A stretch of DNA of 64,000 nucleotides from an uncultured Pelagibacteraceae bacterium (lineage in GTDB: Bacteria; Pseudomonadota; Alphaproteobacteria; Pelagibacterales; Pelagibacteraceae). Numbering within the stretch: position 1 is the stretch's first letter; the number at the start of each line of letters is the position of its first letter. Location: the NCBI GenBank assembly GCA_902554995.1, contig CACDQT010000001.1, forward strand, positions 1 to 64,000, in the 5' to 3' direction. Positions 8,424-16,952 of the stretch are shown here, in pieces. The translations under genes and the position numbers were made by a program. Below the pieces are notes generated by a model. It had not been told where the DNA came from. It made no database searches and worked only from the letters and a program-made list of their open reading frames with translations.

Positions 8424-10202
8424 TTGAATAAATATAGAAGTCATAATTGTAACGAACTAAGAAAAAAAAATGTTGGGAGTAATATTTTACTTTCAGGCTG
8501 GATTAATAAGAAGCGTGATCATGGAAATCTCTTATTTTTAGATTTACGTGATAACTATGGCATCACACAATGTATAGTAGATAAAGGAAATAAAAACTTT
8601 AAAGATTTAGAAAAACTACAACTTGAAACAGTTATTAATATAGAGGGTAAAGTAGTTGATAGATCAACTGATACAATCAATAAAGAAATAGAAACAGGAG
8701 AGATTGAGGTCACTATCGAAAATTTTGTTGTTTTAGGTAAGTGCAAAGAATTGCCAATGCCTGTTTTTAGTGATCAAGAATATTCAGAAGAAATCAGATT
8801 AAAATATAGATATTTAGATTTAAGAAGAAAAAAAATTCATGAAAATATTATTTTGAGATCAAAAGTTATTTCGTTTATCAGAAATGAAATGAATAAATTT
8901 GGTTTTTTAGAATTCCAAACACCAATATTAACTTCATCAAGTCCTGAGGGAGCAAGAGATTTTCTAGTGCCAAGTAGATTGAATCCAGGTAAGTTTTATG
9001 CTTTGCCACAAGCACCTCAACAATTTAAGCAACTCATAATGGTGTCAGGTTTTGATAAATATTTTCAAATCGCTCCATGTTTTAGAGATGAAGATGCTCG
9101 TGCCGATCGAAGTCCAGGAGAGTTTTATCAATTAGATTTGGAGATGTCTTTTGTCGAGCAAGAGGACGTTTTCAAAGTCGTTGAACAATTATTAGTTAAC
9201 ACCTTTAAAAAATTCTCAAAAAAAAAGATTATAACAGAAAAATTTCCAAGAATTACCTATAAAGATGCTCTTTTAAAGTATGGAAGTGACAAACCTGATC
9301 TTAGAAATCCACTGATAATTGAGGATATAACAGAAACTTTTACAAGAGAGGATGTTTCTTTTGATATCTTTAAAAAACTTGTGAAATCTGGCTCAAATGT
9401 AAGATGTATTGTTACTCAGAATACGAAAGATAAACCAAGAAGCTTCTTTGATAATATTGATAGATGGGCCAAAGATGAGGGAGCTTCTGGTTTAGCTTAT
9501 TTCACTATTGAAAATGGGATTTCTGCAAAAGGGCCTGTGGGTAAATTTTTTTCAAAAGAGTCTTTAGAGGAAATAATGAAAAAAACAGGTGCAAAAATTG
9601 GAGATAGTATATTTATGGCTTGTAGTAAAAAAAAGGATTTAGAGCGAATAACTAGTCTGGCTAGAGATAAAATTGCAAAAGACTTAAATTTAATAGATGA
9701 TAATATTTTTGCATTTTGTTGGGTAGTTGATTATCCAATGTTTGAAAAAAACGATCAAACAAATAAAATTGAATTTAGTCACAACCCTTTTTCGATGCCG
9801 CAAGGAGATATCAAAAAACTTAATTTTGAAAAACCTTTGGATATGTTAGCCTATCAGTATGATATAGTATGTAATGGGATTGAACTTTCATCTGGTGCTA
9901 TTAGAAATCATATTCCTGAACTTATGTATAAATTATTTGCTATTGCTGGTTATGATAAAGATCAAGTTGACGAAAAATTTAGTGGAATGATTAATGCTTT
10001 AAGTTATGGTGCACCACCGCATGGGGGAATTGCTCCTGGAATTGATAGAATAATAATGCTTTTAGCAAACGAAAAAAATATTAGAGAAGTAACTATTTTT
10101 CCCATGAATCAAAATGCACAAGATTTAATGATGAATGCTCCTTCATCAATAGATGAAAACCAATTAAAGGAGCTTAATCTAGCTCTCAAAATAAAAAAAT
10201 AG
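8424..10202 (+). CDS. aspS: Aspartyl-tRNA synthetase
   Basis: AspRS charges tRNA-Asp; this is the 592-residue bacterial class II type. Domains in order are the OB-fold anticodon domain (SGWINKKRDHGNLLFLDLRD, ~20-45), class II motif 2 (FRDEDARADRSPGEF, ~215-230), the bacterial GAD insert (~290-420), and motif 3 (GGIAPGIDRI, ~535). It begins at a TTG immediately after the hda stop, with GGGAG about nine bases upstream as ribosome binding site; no ATG gives an intact OB fold. Whether it also mischarges tRNA-Asn cannot be decided from sequence alone. It converges on the next gene with a single base between stops. Confidence 0.96.
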   Translation: MNKYRSHNCNELRKKNVGSNILLSGWINKKRDHGNLLFLDLRDNYGITQCIVDKGNKNFKDLEKLQLETVINIEGKVVDRSTDTINKEIETGEIEVTIENFVVLGKCKELPMPVFSDQEYSEEIRLKYRYLDLRRKKIHENIILRSKVISFIRNEMNKFGFLEFQTPILTSSSPEGARDFLVPSRLNPGKFYALPQAPQQFKQLIMVSGFDKYFQIAPCFRDEDARADRSPGEFYQLDLEMSFVEQEDVFKVVEQLLVNTFKKFSKKKIITEKFPRITYKDALLKYGSDKPDLRNPLIIEDITETFTREDVSFDIFKKLVKSGSNVRCIVTQNTKDKPRSFFDNIDRWAKDEGASGLAYFTIENGISAKGPVGKFFSKESLEEIMKKTGAKIGDSIFMACSKKKDLERITSLARDKIAKDLNLIDDNIFAFCWVVDYPMFEKNDQTNKIEFSHNPFSMPQGDIKKLNFEKPLDMLAYQYDIVCNGIELSSGAIRNHIPELMYKLFAIAGYDKDQVDEKFSGMINALSYGAPPHGGIAPGIDRIIMLLANEKNIREVTIFPMNQNAQDLMMNAPSSIDENQLKELNLALKIKK

Positions 10203-10203
10203 A

Positions 10204-11028
10204 TTATTTTTTACCTTTTAGATTTATCTTTACATCTGATAAATCTACTAAATTTTTCTTATAGTTATTTCTTACAAAACCTTTACTAGTAATATCTTTT
10301 ACTATTTTGAGAAGTTGATTTTGATCGTCTGAGTTTTGCTCATCAATATTTGAAATTTCTGAATTACCAATAGAAGGTGTATGAGCTAAATCTTCTCTAT
10401 TTTGATAAGAAATAGCTAATTCTCTAAAAATATAGTCTAGAATTGATGTTGCGGTTAAAATTCTATCATTTCCATGAACTTTACCAGAAGGTTCAAATTT
10501 TGTTCCAACAAAAGCACTTATAAATTCATCCAGTGGAACACCATATTGTAGACCTAAGGACACTGCTATAGCAAAATTGTTCATTAGAGCTTTAACTAAT
10601 TCACCCTCTTTGCTTGTATCAATAAATATTTCTCCAATTTTTCCATCTTCGTATTCACCAGTGTGCAAATATACTTTATGATCACCAATAGTTGCTTTTT
10701 GGATGTAGCCTTTTCTTCTATCTGGCATACTAAATCTTTTTCCTGATTTTTCTGAATTATTATTATTTGACTTAATTATATTTTCTAAATTTTTTGACGT
10801 TGATTTATTATTTGAGGCAACCACATCAATTTTCTTATTTTCAACAATTTTTTTATTATTTGGATCTAAGCTTTTGGTTTTTCTATTATCAAGTTTTACG
10901 TCCAGAACCTCAAATTTACCATCGTCACGTTTTTCTAAATTTTTAAGCTCAGTTTCATTAATGTCGTCTAAATAATGATTTACTTTAAAAGTACAAGTGT
11001 AATATGTCTCAACTAAATATTTTGCCAT
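10204..11028 (-). CDS. Stand-alone protein resembling the C-terminal domain of B12-dependent ribonucleotide reductase (TSCPD-type)
   Basis: The 274 residues have three parts. A conserved N-terminus runs [16 protein letters not shown] low-complexity, Asn/Lys/Ser-rich linker follows (~45-95). The C-terminal ~130 residues contain [51 protein letters not shown] and [11 protein letters not shown]. From memory that block is almost identical in pattern to the tail of alphaproteobacterial NrdJ. The catalytic reductase barrel is not here and no reductase gene is adjacent. Function is unknown; it could be a relic, a regulator or a nucleotide-binding accessory. It is convergent with aspS and divergent from the NDUFA12-like gene across 118 bases. 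Confidence 0.7.
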   Translation of the reverse strand: MAKYLVETYYTCTFKVNHYLDDINETELKNLEKRDDGKFEVLDVKLDNRKTKSLDPNNKKIVENKKIDVVASNNKSTSKNLENIIKSNNNNSEKSGKRFSMPDRRKGYIQKATIGDHKVYLHTGEYEDGKIGEIFIDTSKEGELVKALMNNFAIAVSLGLQYGVPLDEFISAFVGTKFEPSGKVHGNDRILTATSILDYIFRELAISYQNREDLAHTPSIGNSEISNIDEQNSDDQNQLLKIVKDITSKGFVRNNYKKNLVDLSDVKINLKGKK

Positions 11029-11116
11029 TTAACCTCAGTTATTATCTTAAATTTTATTTGAATAATGAATCAATTAATTTATATACAAAAACAAATTTTA
11101 GTCTAATTTTATTTAT

Positions 11117-11131
11117 ACAATTTGAAATTGT
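11117..11131. promoter_or_regulatory. 15-base near-perfect palindrome upstream of the NDUFA12-like gene
   Basis: The sequence ACAATTTGAAATTGT is a 7-base inverted repeat around a central G, ending 15 bases before the ATG at 11147. It could be an operator or a small hairpin, but in DNA this AT-rich such palindromes also arise by chance. No regulator is known for this site. Confidence 0.22.
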
Positions 11132-11146
11132 AAAAAAAATTTTATT

Positions 11147-11506
11147 ATGTTGACATTTATAAAAAAAATTTTCACTTGGTGGAATCGTGATACTTTTGGA
11201 ACCAGAATAAAAACAATTTTATTTGGTAAATTAGTAGGTGCAGATCATTTAGGAAATAAATATTACGAATCTAAAAATGGAAAAAGATGGGTGATTTATG
11301 CTGCAGAAATTGACGCATCAAAAATCCCAGTTGAGTGGTATTCATGGATACATTTTACTCATAATAAAATAGAAAATAATCATGAATTAAAAAAATATGA
11401 GTGGCAAAAACCTCATCAAGAAAATTTAACTGGGACAGACTCTGCTTATTATCCAAATAAAAACAAAAATGCTATTGAAAAAAAATACAAGTCTTGGAAG
11501 GACTAA
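11147..11506 (+). CDS. NDUFA12-like accessory protein (complex I 17.2 kDa subunit family)
   Basis: Alphaproteobacteria keep a small homologue of the mitochondrial complex I subunit NDUFA12, thought to help assemble or stabilise NADH:ubiquinone oxidoreductase. The 119 residues show the family pattern: TWWNRDTFGTRI at the N-terminus, VGADHLGNKYYES, then RWVIY, a WYSWIHFTHN block, and a C-terminal WQKPHQENLTGT (~85-95) with a proline-rich tail. It sits apart from the nuo operon, which is normal. Its 3' end overlaps the DUF2155 gene by 38 bases, an arrangement conserved in many alphaproteobacteria. Confidence 0.9.
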   Translation: MLTFIKKIFTWWNRDTFGTRIKTILFGKLVGADHLGNKYYESKNGKRWVIYAAEIDASKIPVEWYSWIHFTHNKIENNHELKKYEWQKPHQENLTGTDSAYYPNKNKNAIEKKYKSWKD

Positions 11507-11867
11507 ATTAAATTTATTAATATTTTTATTTTTTATCTTTCCTTTTTTTGTACATTCTGAGCAAAATTTGGAAGGTAATTACACTAATATAAAAATTTTA
11601 GATAAAATTTCCTCAAAAAATATTTTAGTTAAACTTAAAAATGGAGAGTCAAAAAAATATAAAGATCTTTTAATCAAAAGTATGAAGTGTAAAAATTCTG
11701 AATTTGATGATAATCCAGAAATTACAGCTTATATTCAAGTAAGTGATCTAACAAACAAAAATAAAGACGATGTGTTTGTTTTTAATGGCTGGATGTTTTC
11801 ATCAAGCCCATCTATAACTCCATTTGATCACCCTGTGTATGATATTTGGTTAGTAAGCTGTTATTAA
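11469..11867 (+). CDS. DUF2155-family exported protein
   Basis: This is a small family of unknown function commonly paired with the NDUFA12-like gene. The 132 residues begin with a basic N-terminus, then a hydrophobic signal sequence (LLIFLFFIFPFFVHS, ~15-30). The mature part has the DUF2155 core: ILDKISSKN, a KSMKCK cysteine, AYIQVSD, then FNGWMFSSSPSI, PFDHPVYDIWL and a final Cys. The ATG at 11469 overlaps the upstream gene by 38 bases; a TTG two codons later is a possible alternative. The two cysteines could form a periplasmic disulfide. The stop shares a TTAA with convergent accC. Confidence 0.83.
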   Translation: MLLKKNTSLGRTKLNLLIFLFFIFPFFVHSEQNLEGNYTNIKILDKISSKNILVKLKNGESKKYKDLLIKSMKCKNSEFDDNPEITAYIQVSDLTNKNKDDVFVFNGWMFSSSPSITPFDHPVYDIWLVSCY

Positions 11868-13201
11868 ACTATTTTTTCATTATCAAGCCAACTTACATTA
11901 AAATCAGACTCGATAAATTTTTTATGACTTAAAAGTTTTTTGTGTAAAGGAATTGTTGTTGTAATGCCCTCAATAACAAATTCATCTAATGATCTATTCA
12001 TTCTTTGAATAGCCTCTCCTCTATTTCTACCATGACAAATTAGTTTACATATCATACTATCATAATATGGAGTTACTTTATAACCTTGAAATATTGCTCC
12101 ATCTACTCTTGTCCTAAAACCAGATGGTTGATGACACATGCCGATTGTACCTGGAGATGGCTGAAAATTTTTTTTTGGATCCTCAGCATTTATTCTACAT
12201 TCAATAGCATGGCCCCTAGGATTTATATCTGATTGTTTTAGAGCTGTTTCACCAGTAAAAGCAATCCATATTTGTTCTTTAATTATGTCTATTCCTGTAA
12301 CCATTTCAGTAACTGGATGTTCAACTTGAACTCTTGTATTCATTTCCAAAAAGTAAAATTTTCCATCTTCATAAATAAATTCGACTGTACCAGCTCCTTG
12401 ATAACCAATTTTTCTGACCATATTTACAGTTCTATCAAATAAATCTTTTCTAATTTCGTCGTTCAAAACAGGGCTTGGAGTTTCTTCAATTAATTTTTGA
12501 TGTCTTCTTTGAACTGAGCAATCTCTTTCATGTAAATGGATTGTTGCATTTTTTCCAGCTAAAATTTGAACTTCTATATGCCTTGGATTTTGAAAAAATT
12601 TCTCAATATAAACTTCATCATTGCCAAAATATTTTTTTGCCTCTGATTTTGCTGTAGAAAACATTGTCTCAAAATCTTCCTCTTTTTGAACAATTTTCAT
12701 ACCTTTACCTCCTCCACCTCCAGAGGCTTTAATTAAGACCGGAAAACCAATTTTTTTACACAAGTCTTTCGCTGCAGCTACATCTTGAACACCACCATCA
12801 GATCCTTCTATAACAGGTAATCCATTTTCTTTTGCAATTTTTTTTGCTTGAATTTTATCTCCCATCATTTCAATATGCTTTGCTGAAGCACCGATAAATT
12901 TGATTTTATTCTCTTCAAGTATCTTTGCGAAATTTGCATTTTCAGATAAAAAACCATAACCAGGATGAACAGCTTCAGCATTAGTCAAATCTATAGCTGA
13001 TAAAAGTGCAGGAATATTTAAATAACTATTAGCAGGTTGATGAGAGCCTATACAAACACTTTCATCTGCTAATTTAACATGCATACTTTCTCTATCTACA
13101 TCGGAATGAACAGCAACAGTCGAGATTCCCCATTCTTTACAGGCTCTGATAATTCTAACTGCAATTTCTCCACGATTTGCAATCAAAATTTTTTTGAACA
13201 T
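11864..13201 (-). CDS. accC: Biotin carboxylase subunit of acetyl-CoA carboxylase
   Basis: AccC carboxylates biotin on AccB with ATP and bicarbonate, feeding fatty-acid synthesis. The 445 residues follow the family: an N-terminal biotin-carboxylase fold (KILIANRGEIAVRIIRAC), an ATP-grasp domain with the glycine-rich loop KASGGGGGKGMK (~160-170), and a core with MNTRVQVEHPVTEMVTG and RINAEDP (~285-340). It directly follows accB (stop and start share one base) in an aroQ-accB-accC operon. Its TAA overlaps the DUF2155 TAA on the other strand through a shared TTAA. Confidence 0.97.
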   Translation of the reverse strand: MFKKILIANRGEIAVRIIRACKEWGISTVAVHSDVDRESMHVKLADESVCIGSHQPANSYLNIPALLSAIDLTNAEAVHPGYGFLSENANFAKILEENKIKFIGASAKHIEMMGDKIQAKKIAKENGLPVIEGSDGGVQDVAAAKDLCKKIGFPVLIKASGGGGGKGMKIVQKEEDFETMFSTAKSEAKKYFGNDEVYIEKFFQNPRHIEVQILAGKNATIHLHERDCSVQRRHQKLIEETPSPVLNDEIRKDLFDRTVNMVRKIGYQGAGTVEFIYEDGKFYFLEMNTRVQVEHPVTEMVTGIDIIKEQIWIAFTGETALKQSDINPRGHAIECRINAEDPKKNFQPSPGTIGMCHQPSGFRTRVDGAIFQGYKVTPYYDSMICKLICHGRNRGEAIQRMNRSLDEFVIEGITTTIPLHKKLLSHKKFIESDFNVSWLDNEKIV

Positions 13202-13632
13202 TATTCTAGAATGATAAGGGTTTGGCCAAACTCAACAGGTTGACCATCAGCTACAAGTATCTTCTTTACTATTCCATCAGAACTTGAGGGCACATGATTC
13301 ATAGTTTTCATAGCCTCTACAATCATAACAGTGTCACCTTTTTTTATTTTCTTTCCAACTTCTACGAATTTTTTAGCACCAGGTTCAGGTGCATGGTAAG
13401 CAGTACCAATTATTGGTGATGTAACTTCAATTCCAGATATATTGTTTTGACTTTCTAAATTTTTATTTGAGCTTATTTCTTTAGATAATGTTTGATTTGT
13501 TTGATTATTGATTGAAATATTATTTTTTGAGACTTTTATTTTGGTATCTTTTTCAGTGTACTCCAATTCAGTAAGATTAAATTCATCCAAATAATCACTT
13601 AACTCTTTTATTATTTTTTTATCTATCTTCAT
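13201..13632 (-). CDS. accB: Biotin carboxyl carrier protein of acetyl-CoA carboxylase
   Basis: AccB carries the biotin that shuttles carboxyl groups between AccC and the carboxyltransferase. The 143 residues comprise a short N-terminal helical region, an Asn/Ser-rich linker (~40-65), and a C-terminal biotinyl domain with the proline-rich ITSPIIGTAY-like entry, the EAMKTMN biotinylation motif (Lys near residue 110) and a GQTLIILE tail. The ATG overlaps the aroQ stop by 14 bases and the stop touches the accC start, so translation is likely coupled. Confidence 0.96.
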   Translation of the reverse strand: MKIDKKIIKELSDYLDEFNLTELEYTEKDTKIKVSKNNISINNQTNQTLSKEISSNKNLESQNNISGIEVTSPIIGTAYHAPEPGAKKFVEVGKKIKKGDTVMIVEAMKTMNHVPSSSDGIVKKILVADGQPVEFGQTLIILE

Positions 13633-14068
13633 TTTGGATTAGCTTTTGCATTGAAATTATGGCTAAAATATAACCATCAGCATTTAGGCCAAATATTCCA
13701 CCAGTAACTACGTCACTTATTAAAGATTTTTTTCTAAATTCTTCACGTTTGTAGATATTTGAAATATGTACTTCAATAATAGGTTTTTTAAAAATTTCTA
13801 AAGCATCTCTAATTGCAACTGAGGTGTGAGTAAATGCAGCAGCATTAATAATCATCCCATCAAACTTTTTTCTAGCATTTTGTATTAGATTAACCAATTC
13901 TCCCTCAACATTTGATTGTGCAAATTCGATGGAAAGCCCCAATTCTTTTGATTTCGCCATGCATTCTTTTTTGAGTTTGTCAAAAGTAATCGATCCATAT
14001 TGTGATTGTTCTCTTTCACCTAATAGATTAATATTTGGTCCATTAATAATAATTATTTTATTATTCAT
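13619..14068 (-). CDS. aroQ: 3-dehydroquinate dehydratase, type II
   Basis: AroQ dehydrates 3-dehydroquinate in the shikimate pathway. The 149 residues fit the type II dodecameric family: NGPNINLLGEREQSQYG at the N-terminus with the catalytic Tyr, IINAAAFTHTSVAIRDAL (~75-92, active-site Asn and His), and EVHISNIYKREEFRKKS (~100-115, His and Arg). It is the first gene of aroQ-accB-accC, an order common in alphaproteobacteria. Its ATG is 16 bases from the divergent thiS ATG. Confidence 0.95.
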   Translation of the reverse strand: MNNKIIIINGPNINLLGEREQSQYGSITFDKLKKECMAKSKELGLSIEFAQSNVEGELVNLIQNARKKFDGMIINAAAFTHTSVAIRDALEIFKKPIIEVHISNIYKREEFRKKSLISDVVTGGIFGLNADGYILAIISMQKLIQNEDR

Positions 14069-14084
14069 TCAGCTTTTATATACG

Positions 14085-14297
14085 ATGAAAAAAAAAATAA
14101 AAATAAAATTAAATGGAAAATCGATAGCTATTAATTATTATTCAACATTATTCAATATTGTTCAAAAAAACAAAATTCCATTAACAAAAGTAGCTATTGA
14201 ATTAAATCAAGAAATAGTAGATAAAAAAAAAATAAAAAGCATCAACCTTAAAAATAATGATAAAATAGAAATAGTTCATTTCATTGGAGGTGGTTAA
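14085..14297 (+). CDS. thiS: Sulfur-carrier protein ThiS
   Basis: ThiS is a ubiquitin-fold carrier whose C-terminal thiocarboxylate donates sulfur to the thiazole ring made by ThiG. The 70-residue ORF from the ATG at 14085 ends in [10 protein letters not shown], with the Gly-Gly terminus that defines the family, and the N-terminal beta-strand [11 protein letters not shown] is typical. An upstream extension of the frame crosses the divergent aroQ gene and is rejected. The thiG start follows two bases after the stop, and the GGAGGTGG encoding the C-terminus doubles as the ribosome binding site for thiG. Confidence 0.92.
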   Translation: MKKKIKIKLNGKSIAINYYSTLFNIVQKNKIPLTKVAIELNQEIVDKKKIKSINLKNNDKIEIVHFIGGG

Positions 14298-14299
14298 AA

Positions 14300-15073
14300 T
14301 TGAAAAAAGATAAATTAATTATTTCTAAGAAAAATTTTAGCTCTAGACTTATTGTTGGAACTGGTAAGTATAAAAATATGCAGGAGTGTGCTAAAGCAAT
14401 CAATTTATCTGGAGCTGAAATAGTCACAGTTGCTGTTCGAAGAGTAAATATTACTGATAAGAAAAAACCATTGTTAATGGATTATATTGATCCCAAAAAA
14501 ATTACTTACCTTCCTAACACTGCTGGCTGTTTTACATCAAAAGAAGCATTAAGAACTTTAAGATTAGCACGAGAGATAGGTGGGTGGAAATTAGTTAAAT
14601 TAGAAGTTTTAGGAGATAAAAAAAACTTGTTCCCAGAGATGATCGAAACACTTAAATCAACTGAGGTATTGACTAAGGAGGGATTTAAAGTGATGGTTTA
14701 TTGTAATGATGATCCTTTAATGGCAAAGAGGTTGGAGAATGCAGGTGCTTGTGCAATTATGCCTTTAGCTGCTCCAATAGGTTCAGGTCTAGGTATAATT
14801 AACGAGATTAATATAAAGATAATAAGGAAGCAAACAAAATTACCACTAATTATTGATGCTGGGCTAGGACAAGCCTCAGATGCAGCTATAGCTATGGAAC
14901 TAGGATGTGATGGAGTTTTAGTAAACACTGCGATTGCAAAAGCAAAAAAACCATTTCAAATGGCTTTAGCATTTAAGAACGCAGTTATTGCTGGTCGTCA
15001 ATCTTATTTATCTGGAAGAATAAAAAAAACATTATACGGAAATCCATCTTCTCCAAAGTCAGGAATTATCTAG
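14300..15073 (+). CDS. thiG: Thiazole synthase ThiG
   Basis: ThiG condenses deoxyxylulose phosphate, an imine and ThiS thiocarboxylate into the thiazole of thiamin. The 257 residues are a TIM barrel with [11 protein letters not shown] (~15-25), the [11 protein letters not shown] block (~72-82), the Schiff-base Lys within VKLEVLGD (~97-104), and the phosphate loop [19 protein letters not shown]. The start is TTG with a strong GGAGG 8 bases upstream. It follows thiS directly. Its TAG overlaps the convergent RNase E/G stop by 8 bases. Confidence 0.96.
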   Translation: MKKDKLIISKKNFSSRLIVGTGKYKNMQECAKAINLSGAEIVTVAVRRVNITDKKKPLLMDYIDPKKITYLPNTAGCFTSKEALRTLRLAREIGGWKLVKLEVLGDKKNLFPEMIETLKSTEVLTKEGFKVMVYCNDDPLMAKRLENAGACAIMPLAAPIGSGLGIINEINIKIIRKQTKLPLIIDAGLGQASDAAIAMELGCDGVLVNTAIAKAKKPFQMALAFKNAVIAGRQSYLSGRIKKTLYGNPSSPKSGII

Positions 15074-16859
15074 CTTTCTTATAAAATTTTTTTTTTCTAA
15101 AAGTCTTCTTTTTAAATTTCTTTTTGTCTTTTAATTCAATAACATTGTTAACTTTTTGCTCTTCAAGATTTTTTAATTTTTCAAATTGTTCAACAAGTTC
15201 AATAGTTTTCTTAGATTTATTTTTAATATCGATAATATATTCAGGAATTATTAAACTATTATCAGATATTATATCAATTTTCATTTTATTCTTTTTTTCA
15301 AAGTAAGTAAGGTCTTCAATAAAATTTTCTTTTAGAAAATCAGAAATTTTTTTACAAACCTTTAAATCTACAAATTTAGCTTTATTTAAAACTGCTTTTA
15401 ATTCAACTAATTTAAGAATTTTTAGCGCAAAAGACTCATCTGTTAGTTTGATATTCCATTTAACTGCACTTTCTCTTAATCTCTGTCGAGACATTTCTAA
15501 AAGACCAAAATTCGATATTCTTCCAATTTGAATTCTGGCTCGATCAGATCTACACTTTTCTTTTAGCCTTCTTTCTACTAATCTTCGATTGCCATAACTA
15601 AGCATGTCAATAAAATCTATTATGATAAGTCCTGACAAATCTCTTATTTTTATTTGTCTTGCTATTTCATCTGCTGCTTCAAGATTTGTATCTAAAGCAG
15701 TGCTTTCCACATTTTTTTGTTTGATTGAACTTCCAGAGTTAATATCAATGGAAACCAAGGCTTCAGTAGGATTAATTACTAGGTAACCACCTGAGTTCAA
15801 TTTTATTTCACTTTCAAATATTTGATTTAATTTCTGTTCAATTCCTTCTTCAATAAATAAAGGCTTTTTTCCTCTGTATTTTTTTATTTTTTTTACATGA
15901 GAAGGCATCATCATTTTCATAAAATTTTGAGCTTTTTTATAACCTTCATTACCTTCAATAATTATATTTTTTGTGTTTTCATCATACATATCTCTTAAAG
16001 TTCTTTTAATTATTTCACTTTCTTGATGAATTAATGAGGGTGCTATAGAGCTTAAGGCATTTTCCTTAATTTGATTCCAGTTATTAATAAGTGTATCTAA
16101 ATCATGATTAATTTCATTTTTAGTTTTGTTACTTCCAGCAGTTCTTACTATTAGTCCCATTTCTTTTGGGATTTCAATTTCATTTAAAATACTTCTTATC
16201 TTTTTCCGATCTGCAGGATTAAAAATTTTTCTTGAAATTCCTCCACCTTTAGGCGTGTTAGGCATTAAAACTATATATTTGCCCGCAATAGAAATAAACG
16301 TACTTAAAGCTGCACCTTTTTGACCACGCTCATCTTTTATAACTTGAACTAAAATTACTTGATTGGGCTTTATTACTTCTTGGATTTTATATCTTTTGAA
16401 TCTAAATTTACTTTCATATTTTTTTTCTTTTTCATTTTCTGAATTTCCCTTTTCTTCTGAATCTTTTTTTTCTATTGGATCTTTTTTTTCCAAGGGATCC
16501 TCAATCTCTAATTTGCCTTCAGCTAAATTTTCTTCTTCTTTAGCTTCAACCTTTTTTGATAATTCCTCTCGGACTCTTTCCTCCTCTTGTTTTATTTTTT
16601 CTAAATCACTTTGTGGAATTTGATAATAATCAGATTGAATATCGTTGAAGGATAAAAAGCCATGACGTTCCCTCCCGAAATCAACAAAAGCAGCTTGTAA
16701 AGATGGTTCTATACGACTTACTTTACCTAAATAGATATTATTTTTTATTAGATTATTTTTTACACCTTCATACTCATAATCTTCAATTTTTTCACCTGAT
16801 TTGAGTACAATTCTAATCTCGTTTGGATGCGAAGCATCGATATATAAATTTTTTTCCAT
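15066..16859 (-). CDS. rne: Ribonuclease E/G family endoribonuclease
   Basis: This family cleaves AU-rich single-stranded RNA in mRNA decay and rRNA processing. I start at [16 protein letters not shown] (ATG at 16859), giving 597 residues; a Met 23 codons upstream adds an implausible basic tail. The S1 domain is split by a Glu/Lys-rich insert (~90-150), as in other alphaproteobacterial RNase E. The catalytic aspartates are in SIDINSGS and IIDFIDML, then [12 protein letters not shown]. After that block the CPxC zinc-link motif of RNase E is missing. The C-terminal scaffold is short, ending in a basic [13 protein letters not shown] tail. It may act more like RNase G than a degradosome scaffold. 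Confidence 0.93.
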   Translation of the reverse strand: MEKNLYIDASHPNEIRIVLKSGEKIEDYEYEGVKNNLIKNNIYLGKVSRIEPSLQAAFVDFGRERHGFLSFNDIQSDYYQIPQSDLEKIKQEEERVREELSKKVEAKEEENLAEGKLEIEDPLEKKDPIEKKDSEEKGNSENEKEKKYESKFRFKRYKIQEVIKPNQVILVQVIKDERGQKGAALSTFISIAGKYIVLMPNTPKGGGISRKIFNPADRKKIRSILNEIEIPKEMGLIVRTAGSNKTKNEINHDLDTLINNWNQIKENALSSIAPSLIHQESEIIKRTLRDMYDENTKNIIIEGNEGYKKAQNFMKMMMPSHVKKIKKYRGKKPLFIEEGIEQKLNQIFESEIKLNSGGYLVINPTEALVSIDINSGSSIKQKNVESTALDTNLEAADEIARQIKIRDLSGLIIIDFIDMLSYGNRRLVERRLKEKCRSDRARIQIGRISNFGLLEMSRQRLRESAVKWNIKLTDESFALKILKLVELKAVLNKAKFVDLKVCKKISDFLKENFIEDLTYFEKKNKMKIDIISDNSLIIPEYIIDIKNKSKKTIELVEQFEKLKNLEEQKVNNVIELKDKKKFKKKTFRKKKFYKKAR

Positions 16860-16952
16860 AACATTTTTTTTGATTGATTCATAAATTATTAAAATTTTGT
16901 TTATATTCTTATGCCTTATCTTTAACAAATTCCCTTATATAATGGAAACAAA

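Noticed and set aside
13929-14084. N-terminal extension of thiS across aroQ
   Set aside because: The extension is antisense to aroQ and has no ThiS similarity; the ATG at 14085 gives the standard 70-residue carrier.
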